Of a DNA stretch of 64,000 bases, positions 57,942 through 64,000 are shown in pieces. Source of the stretch: Sympetrum striolatum. Lineage: Eukaryota > Arthropoda > Insecta > Odonata > Libellulidae. Position 1 is the stretch's first letter. Each line of letters begins with the position of its first letter. The stretch lies in contig CANPUZ010000032.1 of the NCBI GenBank assembly GCA_947579665.1, positions 744,001 through 808,000 on the forward strand, in the 5' to 3' direction. The notes beneath the pieces are model-generated. The model searched no databases, was not told where the DNA came from, and saw only the letters and a program-made list of their open reading frames with translations. The position numbers were made by a program, and so were the translations under genes.

Positions 57942-58110
57942 TACTTCATTATTCTTCTAAGGCCAGGGTTAGTTGCATGTACCGCGACAAAATCCTAAAT
58001 CAATGGTCTTCTGCATGTATTTGTCTTGACCCATTGGCATCGTAGCAACTCAGCAATTCGATTCATCTTTCCTTCAATTAAAGAGGCGAACCTTATTCCA
58101 GCAACAGCAC
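57942..58110 (-). pseudogene. Duplicate of the member D first exon, interrupted
   Basis: Shares with 57,629-57,800 the TGTCTTGACCCATTGGCATC / TATCTTGATCCACTGGTGTC segment and the CTTATTCCA(A/G)CA flank about 313 bp away. On the minus strand the frame matching the T-T-C-K-R segment reads N-T-C-R-R-P-L-I and stops. A donor-like AATGAA then GTAAGT is kept. Confidence 0.35.
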
Positions 58111-59136
58111 TAATGGGCCAGAAACACTTTATAACAACTGTGGGAATGATACACTAAATACAATGCGGATTTTGTAGTACGTAAAAGCTCTAATATGTCA
58201 CATGCGATTGTTTTTCACTCACCACAAACACTCAATTTCACGAGAAAACACCATCCAGGGCTCTGGCAAACGATTTTTGCGATTCTGCGATATTTCCTCG
58301 TTATCACGAGTAATAATCGTTGTAAGTTCGCGTCACCCCACGTTTTCTATTCTTACTGTTTCTTTCTGAAGGCCATTAACATACACGTTCCGGTGCTGTG
58401 GAATTGTGGTCAGGAAATGTTTGAGTAGCGAAACTGTTTCGTCATGTCACGAGCATGCGACTTCTGTAGCTCTGTCTTCAATGTCACGTGGTTTAAGTTG
58501 TGACTGTGCCTGTCACGTTTTGCTGTTCTAAATTGTTCTACCTGTGAAGCGGGATTGCTTGCATGCTGTTATCGTGCAGTGCATTCAGTGATTTCTAAAA
58601 AAATGGAAGTGTTTGTCATTCAGTTAAAGCTATCAATTTGCCAAATTGTATGTTCTCCAAAAACACCATCGTTTCCAATTAAAATTCACACAAGAAGAAA
58701 GGTCTTCAAAGACTGAAGGCTCTGCGTTTATCTCCTAAAGATGTTGTTTACAGCGAATTTATCAATTTACAGGAACATGAAGTTCATCGTTGGAATGGTT
58801 CGCGAGTAAATTCGTTGAAATAGACTAATTAGACCATCATTAAATGAAGAACAGCTTTGGGGATTCGTGAAGGTCAGCCAGTTCCCGCTTAACGAGTTAA
58901 ATAGCTTCTCAGTTATTCCTCGAAGAAGCAAAATTCTCGCATCTTGCCATCGTGCATTGCTTCCAGTGATTTTTTAAAGGATACGTGAAATATTTTAAGC
59001 TAAATAGATGTTTTTATTGTGCAAAAAACTCAAGTCAAGTTATAATTGTTCTCGTGCCATTATCGATGTAATACCACAATCTTTTTTTAATTTAAATTCA
59101 CAATAGAATGAAGAATCTACTCTGCGTGTCATGAAA
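58111..59136. other. Possible upstream region of the minus-strand family; otherwise unassigned
   Basis: Contains a CACGTG E-box (GTCACGTGGTT near 58,484) and several TGTCACG words between 58,440 and 58,525. This could be promoter sequence for the minus-strand family, but no TATA or initiator is evident. A 77-codon plus-strand frame (58,195-58,428) is not recognised. Confidence 0.25.
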
Positions 59137-59235
59137 GAATTTATAAATTACAAATAAGGAAAGGGTTGAGGTGACTTTGCACATAAGGGTTTGCACCCTT
59201 TCAAGTCCGTTTTTCCTTGGGAATTTATAAATTAC
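59137..59235. mobile_element. Chimeric SINE-tail fragment with 15-bp target duplication
   Basis: GAATTTATAAATTAC occurs at 59,137-59,151 and 59,221-59,235. The 69-bp insert starts as the reverse complement of the tail of the SINE at 63.67 kb (GACTTTGCACATAAGGG) and then switches to its forward middle part (CAAGTCCG...TTCCTTGG). It is a head-to-head truncated SINE, such as twin-priming or template switching could produce. Confidence 0.7.
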
Positions 59236-59657
59236 CCCGTAAATGGTGAGGGATCCAAAATGTTACATAGTCACAACAAATAAATTAATGGGATTTTCAA
59301 CAATCACCTTTGTCGTTAGGGAATTGTTTATACCCACGAGATTACATAAATTTACTGTCATCATTCTCTGAATTCTCTCAATTTCGAATCGAATGCGATA
59401 TTCTACGACCGAAATAAGAAAATCGGTTCAAATACCTTTCTTTCTGGGCGTTCTATTTTTCGGTAGGTTCGTGTGCATAAAATAAAATTCAAAACTCCCT
59501 ATTCAATCCCATCTCCTTCACTTCCCTTTAAATCATCCAACATCTTCTCTTATTTCCCTTTAAGTTTATCCCCAATCTTCACTAATCCCCCTCAATATCA
59601 CTTCCTTAATCACTTCAATTAAGGTCCAATCATCTCCAGCACCTCCGTGTTTCAACA

Positions 59658-59828
59658 CAGCTGTTTGACAAATGATGTAAATGGAGTTAGACTTAGCACA
59701 GGAAAGCGTGCAATCTAACCCAAGGTTGTACGAGTAGAGAAAAATGGTGACTTGGCTGGGAGTCGAACCCAGGTTCTAGTCCCAGCCAAGTCACTATTTT
59801 TCTCTACTCGTACAACCAGCTGTTTGAC
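59658..59828. mobile_element. SINE-like foldback insertion with 12-bp target duplication
   Basis: Perfect 12-bp direct repeats CAGCTGTTTGAC (59,658-59,669 and 59,817-59,828) flank a 147-bp insert. Its right part is a foldback: arm 59,724-59,761 pairs with 59,780-59,817 with one mismatch in 38 bp, around an 18-base loop containing a reversed B-box (GTCGAACCC). Read on the minus strand the loop-proximal part has CTGGGTTCGACTCCCAG followed by CCAAGTCACC and TTTTT, a Pol III-terminator-like run. Confidence 0.8.
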
Positions 59829-60179
59829 TTAAATTCCACGTACCACACCCATAAAGCAAAACACTCCAAACCAGGGATTTAGCCGATCATTTCCTTTGTC
59901 AATTGATCTTCAATTCCCTTCGCTTCACGAATACTTCCTTGGTGTATTCTTTTAAGAACTTCATCTTTGCATCTTCTAAACAAAGAGTCCTTCCCAATTT
60001 AGGGAATTCACTCACCTGCTCTAGTCAATCCACCCTAATTAGCCTTCTTTACCTTAGTGGTCCTCGTTACTTTAGTTTTAATAACGTTAATTCTCATTCC
60101 CTTCCTTTTTATTAAGAGGATTTGCTATCATTTGCAAATTCGGGGTATAAAACCGGGCGATAAAACATCTCCTAATTCG
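59829..60179. other. Unassigned, pyrimidine-rich plus strand
   Basis: The plus strand is rich in C and T (as is 59,500-59,640). A 70-codon frame (59,903-60,115) reflects this composition and has no recognisable motif. Confidence 0.2.
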
Positions 60180-60385
60180 AAGGCCGATGGGAACTCGGGC
60201 CTCGCCACTTGTTGCATGTATTAGGAAGAGCGCCGCGAGTTCAAAGAAGAAACGCGGCAGAACTACTGCGCATGCGCGATGACGTAGGCATTCGCAGATC
60301 CGTAGGATACGAACGCCGCGGAACCGGGGTACTCAACCATTTTTGGCGCCCGGGCACCAAAAGGTGCTTTCGAAAGCGAAGCGGG
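60180..60385. promoter_or_regulatory. Candidate CpG-rich promoter with NRF-1-like and CRE-like sites
   Basis: A local GC- and CpG-rich island in an AT-rich region. TGCGCATGCGC at 60,267-60,277 fits the palindromic NRF-1 (ewg in flies) motif, and TGACGTA at 60,280-60,286 fits half of a CRE/ATF motif three bases away. No TATA box. Such clusters mark TATA-less promoters of housekeeping genes. Direction cannot be set from sequence. Candidate downstream exons lie to the right (60.47 kb, 62.27 kb). Confidence 0.45.
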
Positions 60386-60468
60386 CTTCACATAACATTT
60401 CTTTCTAGGGGTGAAATTTAGGCCATAACTTGGCAATATCATTACTTTACTAGTTAACCGTTGGCCGT

Positions 60469-60657
60469 TTGAAAATAAACGCTCCTTGGTAAATAAGAAC
60501 GAGAAAATTACAATTATGCAATCTCACCACAACCTCACAACGTGGGGAAGTCTTTATTTCCGTAGAAGATTTGATTACGGGGAATGAATCTGATATAAAA
60601 GTTTTCGCAGCATGTGAACCGCTGCTTTCCGAAAAGCAGCATTTAGTCATCGATTGA
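60469..60657 (+). CDS. Open segment without ATG, possible exon or element remnant
   Basis: About 62 codons open to a stop at 60,655-60,657. The last 36 codons look protein-like (EVFISVEDLITGNESDIKVF, then AACEPLLSEKQHLVID). No acceptor was found at its left edge and no family is recognised. It could be a terminal exon linked to the CpG-rich island or a relic of a transposase. The minus strand has an 82-codon frame over the same bases that looks less protein-like. Confidence 0.25.
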
Positions 60658-60699
60658 ATTTGAATCACTGATAACTTGAGCCGAATCTTCGCATTCACC

Positions 60700-62269
60700 T
60701 AATGAAGAAAATGTGACGTGGATACGGTGGTATGATGATAGTGGATGAGTATCCCGGCCGTACCTGTTGGCGATAAGTAAGTTTTCAATAAATTACAATC
60801 ACTTGAACTTTCAATGAATACAATCCACTCAAGTGAGAGAATCGACGCGCAGTTGAAGTTGATACAAATCAGAAAGAAAAAAAACACAATAGTGCGAACA
60901 CCTATTATAATGTTTGCATAATACCTCAAACAATTAACACGGGAAATGCCTCGAAGTTGAGGAATTTCTCAATCGAAGCTCAAAACACATCGGTAACACG
61001 GGAGATATCCGATGTATCTCATAAATGTCACTCAAAAATACAAGAAAAACGAATCCTTTAGAATCGTATTTTATTCACAACAGTGCGTTTCTAAGTAGTC
61101 CGCGGATATCTTTTCCTCTTTATATAAAAGAGATACTTCATAACTTCTCTCGAAATATCTTCCAGATGCTTAGGCAGGACCCTCGGTCAACCTGTAGGTA
61201 TTTTAAGGAATGCAATCGTTTCCTACCCAAAGTCCCTTTGTCATTTTACCACTTTAGGGATTAAATATTCTTTTATCACTTTCCATAGAAATATATCTTC
61301 GTTCCAAAGATACTATGCATGTTCGTGATAAGTGTATGGCTCTTAATTAATTTTACACCTTGCAAAAATGGAGTGGAGACTTCAATTGTATTGAATAAAG
61401 CCAAATAATATGCTATTTCTAATCCCATTATGCTAATAAGTTATCTAGGTTGAGTAACTAGGTTATATCATAAATATCCTCATCATATTCTTACATTTAT
61501 TTGCTTGAACTCTTCACAGTTTGTTAAAAGAACTCGTGAGAGAGTTTTTTCTCCTTTTTGTGGTTGAGATTACCTCTTTATCTTTCCCAGGAATCATCCA
61601 TTTTCTTCAAATAGCCATTTTTAAGGTTCGACCTATCTTATTCCCAAATTCTTTTACAGTTATTTCCTGTTTTCCTGAGTCACTGTTTTCCCCCAATGGC
61701 TCCTTACCTTCCCTTTACAATCCCTCTTCGTTCAGATCTTACATTATATAATTCTCTTTAATCTCTGAATTCTTAGTTTCTTTATTCTGTTTGCATTGAT
61801 TTTCAGAAGAGGTTTCATAGAATATCATCATAATCGTCAGTTTTTAATATAAACTCCGAACACACCGTACTCAACACACGTTAAGAGGTCGAAAAGGAAT
61901 ATAAATTTAGGGTGTGAAACCATAGTAATTACGCAGAACGTAGAATTTTCTGTTTCACGTTACACTAATTCATGTAACACTTTCAATTAGGAGGCCAAGT
62001 TCTTATAAAACCCTTCTTTCCTACTTAATATCTTCGGCGCCTATTCCGTTTCTCTTTCACTCTTCCCTTTGCTCTCCGCATTTTGCTGCAACTTTTAATA
62101 GTGGTGCAGTTTCGGGTAGAAAATATTCCTTTCTTCTCTTTATTAGGCCTATTCGAGAATCTTTAATTAGTTTACTAATAAGAAATATGTATACCTTAAT
62201 GATAATAGTAATAATAAATAATTATTTTTTATATCTTATTAATAATTATATCGAGTTTAACGACTTTTT
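60700..62269. other. Unassigned sequence
   Basis: AT-rich with pyrimidine-rich plus-strand stretches near 61,540-61,750. No supported gene or repeat. Confidence 0.2.
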
Positions 62270-62270
62270 A

Positions 62271-62429
62271 GCTAATTCTATGGGTGCATCCAGCGTCTAT
62301 AATGAAGATGGTACCTCTGATCACTCGTATTTTAATGGAAAGGAAATCAAATTGCGCATCCAAATTCTGAAGAAAGGTTTACTACGCGAAAGACCAATGG
62401 CTATTGACATTGATTCAACGATAGGGTAA
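62271..62429 (+). CDS. Candidate 3'-terminal coding exon, unknown product
   Basis: An acceptor-like AACGACTTTTTAG precedes an open frame that ends at TAA 62,427-62,429. The translation is hydrophilic with normal-looking codon use (NSMGASSVYNEDGTSDHSYF, NGKEIKLRIQILKKGLLRER, then PMAIDIDSTIG). AATAAATA-type poly(A) signals follow near 62,797-62,805, which would give a 3' UTR of about 380 bases. I do not recognise the peptide. An ATG upstream at 62,187 leads a hydrophobic stretch that is probably intronic. Confidence 0.35.
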   Translation, partial: ANSMGASSVYNEDGTSDHSYFNGKEIKLRIQILKKGLLRERPMAIDIDSTIG

Positions 62430-63666
62430 ATTGATTCACTGATTTCATTATGCATATTAAATATGCGAAGACGACGCGGCATAAATTTAGAATTCACGTG
62501 AATAATGGATTTTTGAATAAGCAAAACGAGTGTTGGAGAGTGACGTGGATGGAACGATTTGAAAATAAGCGCTCAATCAACACTTAATTGAAAATTGGTA
62601 TGTCTGTATTCAGATTCTGGTAGACCATTTCCTACTTGGGTCGTTCTGTATATATTCATCTATATTAGATTTTTGTTTATTTTTCTTCTATTTTTATTTC
62701 GTATAGTCATGTATATTTATTTTAAATTTGTTACATTCTTTGTTTTTCGTTTGTATTCACTTTAAATGGTCTCAAAACTGTTTGTGAATCTTTCTATAAA
62801 TAAATATATTTAAATTTTAGTTTTATGTGTGCGACAAGGAGACTTTACGCGGAATTTTATAGTATATCACAATCAATGACATAATTCATGATCGCTGATA
62901 CCTCAACCGTTTACATAAACTTGGTAGTTTCATTGGCATGAAGGACATTATAGTGATTTTAATGCATTTTTTATGTATCTTACATATTTATTTATCGTAT
63001 CAAAAACAAAATCGACATTACATGGATTTATAAAAAAATAACTAGAAAATAACGTAGGAGCAAAGGGAAAAAAATTCTTCCCTATCCCAAAATACTACAA
63101 TAAGTATTCCAGTCACCAAGATGAGGTACCGTCGAAAGAGACTCTGTAATGAGAATTGGAACTGGGCTGAAATTTTCTCTCTGCAACCACTTCTGCACAT
63201 CTGCTTCTCTTGACCACCATGGAGACGCCGAAGGGATTCGGGAAGTCATCGGACGCAAAAACCTTCCTTTTGTTGGCCTCTCTCCATCGACTAATCCCTC
63301 CGTCTAGCCCTGGAAAGACCAGAAGGGCGTCCTTTCTTTTCGGCACGTATTTTGTGACCCCTTGCTTGTGGGTGAGAAAAATGTTTATAAAGTGACACAT
63401 GGTCGCACGTGGACCATTTAAAATAATAAACCCATTTCATTTAGTGTGGCGAATCGGTCTTTCCAAAGGGTCGTTATGAAGTCACTTGCAAACATGTCAG
63501 TAAGTTAGTTGTAATTCATATAAATAGTTATAAATAATAAACTTGCCAGTACTTAAGTTATAAATAAATATGTAAAAATAAGTTATATTAATTTCCCGAT
63601 GGTATTATTAGAGTTAGTTACAAATGTATTTCATATATGTCCCCAAAAACGGATTGTTTAAACGTT
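62430..63666. other. Possible 3' UTR then unassigned sequence
   Basis: Poly(A)-signal-like words sit near 62,800. The 63,120-63,400 stretch is less AT-rich and open on both strands (95 and 61 codons), but I recognise neither product. (ATAAAT)-rich runs at 63,510-63,570. Confidence 0.25.
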
Positions 63667-63835
63667 CTGGCCGGGTAACCTAGATGGTTAAGGCAACCTC
63701 CCTGATAGAGAAAGATCACGGGTTCGATTCCCGGCCCTGTCAAACTTTTTTCAAGTCCGTGTTTCCTTGGGAATTTTCCCTGGTGCACGCCCTTATGTGC
63801 AAAGTCATCTAAACCCTTTCCCTGTATGTATTGTA
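63667..63835 (+). mobile_element. tRNA-headed SINE, second family
   Basis: A-box-like TAACCTAGATGG at 63,676-63,687 and B-box GGTTCGATTCC at 63,721-63,731, 33 bases apart as in tRNA genes. The flanking GGCCGGG / CCCGGCC words can pair. A TTTTTT run follows the head, then a body CAAGTCCGTGTTTCCTTGGG and ...GCACGCCCTTATGTGCAAAG. The same body is the source of the chimeric fragment at 59.15 kb, showing the family is repeated. GTTAGTTACAAAT occurs on both sides (63,613 and 63,841) and may be the target duplication, though it lies about 40 bp away from the head. Confidence 0.75.
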
Positions 63836-64000
63836 TATAAGTTAGTTACAAATCTATTTAATACATACTTAAATATAACTAAATTACTTTTATACAATAT
63901 AATTAAACTTTCTAAGGATAACCCGTATTGCCTTCTTCCTATCTTATCCTTGTATTACGCAAATTTAAAGTCTAAAAATTTTAATATATTTCTCATTTTT
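63836..64000. other. AT-rich flank, no feature seen
   Basis: Nothing recognisable apart from the possible right target-duplication copy at 63,841-63,853. Confidence 0.2.

Larger units (their letters stand above)
51600..58110 (-). repeat. Three diverged tandem segments (about 2.3-2.4 kb) carrying exon-like pieces
   Basis: Matching pieces recur in order. 51,880-52,200 corresponds to 54,160-54,500 and 56,390-56,470 (GTTAACTGTAAACGCTGATA-like; ACGATCATGGGGTAAATGA-like). 53,617-53,900 corresponds to 56,010-56,270 (CTTCCTCCAGTGAT / CTTACTCCAGTGAT and TTACNATGTCGATC). 57,629-57,800 is itself duplicated at 57,942-58,110. Exon-like pieces are on the minus strand. Element X has inserted in the middle segment (54,900-55,533). 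I interpret this as a small tandem gene family, some members decayed. Confidence 0.55.

Overview
The window looks like nuclear DNA of an arthropod, probably an insect. It is AT-rich, has no bacterial-style gene packing and no long open frame, and contains tRNA-headed SINEs, a piggyBac remnant, a jockey-type LINE remnant, a Penelope-type 3' end, and short candidate exons with GT-AG boundaries. I cannot name the species. Most open frames in the first 28.6 kb are repeat shadows and are not called as genes.

Positions 1-28,547 form one continuous higher-order repeat array and are the most striking part. The basic module is about 147-176 bp. Each module carries a perfectly recognisable Pol III B-box / tRNA T-loop word (GGTTCGANNC) inside a short hairpin. 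Six diverged modules plus a roughly 320-bp spacer make a 1.10-1.20 kb unit. The spacer holds a CTTGCAGTATGCAAG hairpin, AT/GATA microsatellite and a conserved CTCCGG word. About 25 units are present, so about 150 B-boxes in all. Units lie in seven blocks of alternating orientation, giving very large inverted repeats with AT-rich palindromes at the switch points. One 1.16-kb segment occurs twice, nearly identical, 21.9 kb apart.

From 28.6 to about 51 kb the DNA is transposon-rich and non-repetitive sequence. It holds three copies (one more at 55 kb) of an element with ACTTTCTCCGTA ends, a 1,092-bp piggyBac remnant between TTAA sites, a tRNA-SINE with a 12-bp target duplication, a decayed jockey ORF1, a 1,237-bp terminal-inverted-repeat element with clustered GGGGCATCTC words, and a Penelope-type fragment with a hammerhead-like core. 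A few plus-strand intervals with good splice signals and an open frame are listed as candidate exons with low confidence.

From about 51 to 58.1 kb the window shows three diverged tandem segments (period about 2.3-2.4 kb). On the minus strand they carry small exon-like pieces, including one phase-compatible exon pair (57,722-57,631 joined to 56,974-56,889). I read these as a local gene family, partly decayed, of unknown function. From 59 to 64 kb there are two SINE-derived foldback insertions with perfect target duplications, a CpG-rich promoter candidate with NRF-1-like and CRE-like sites, a possible 3' coding exon, and a second tRNA-SINE.
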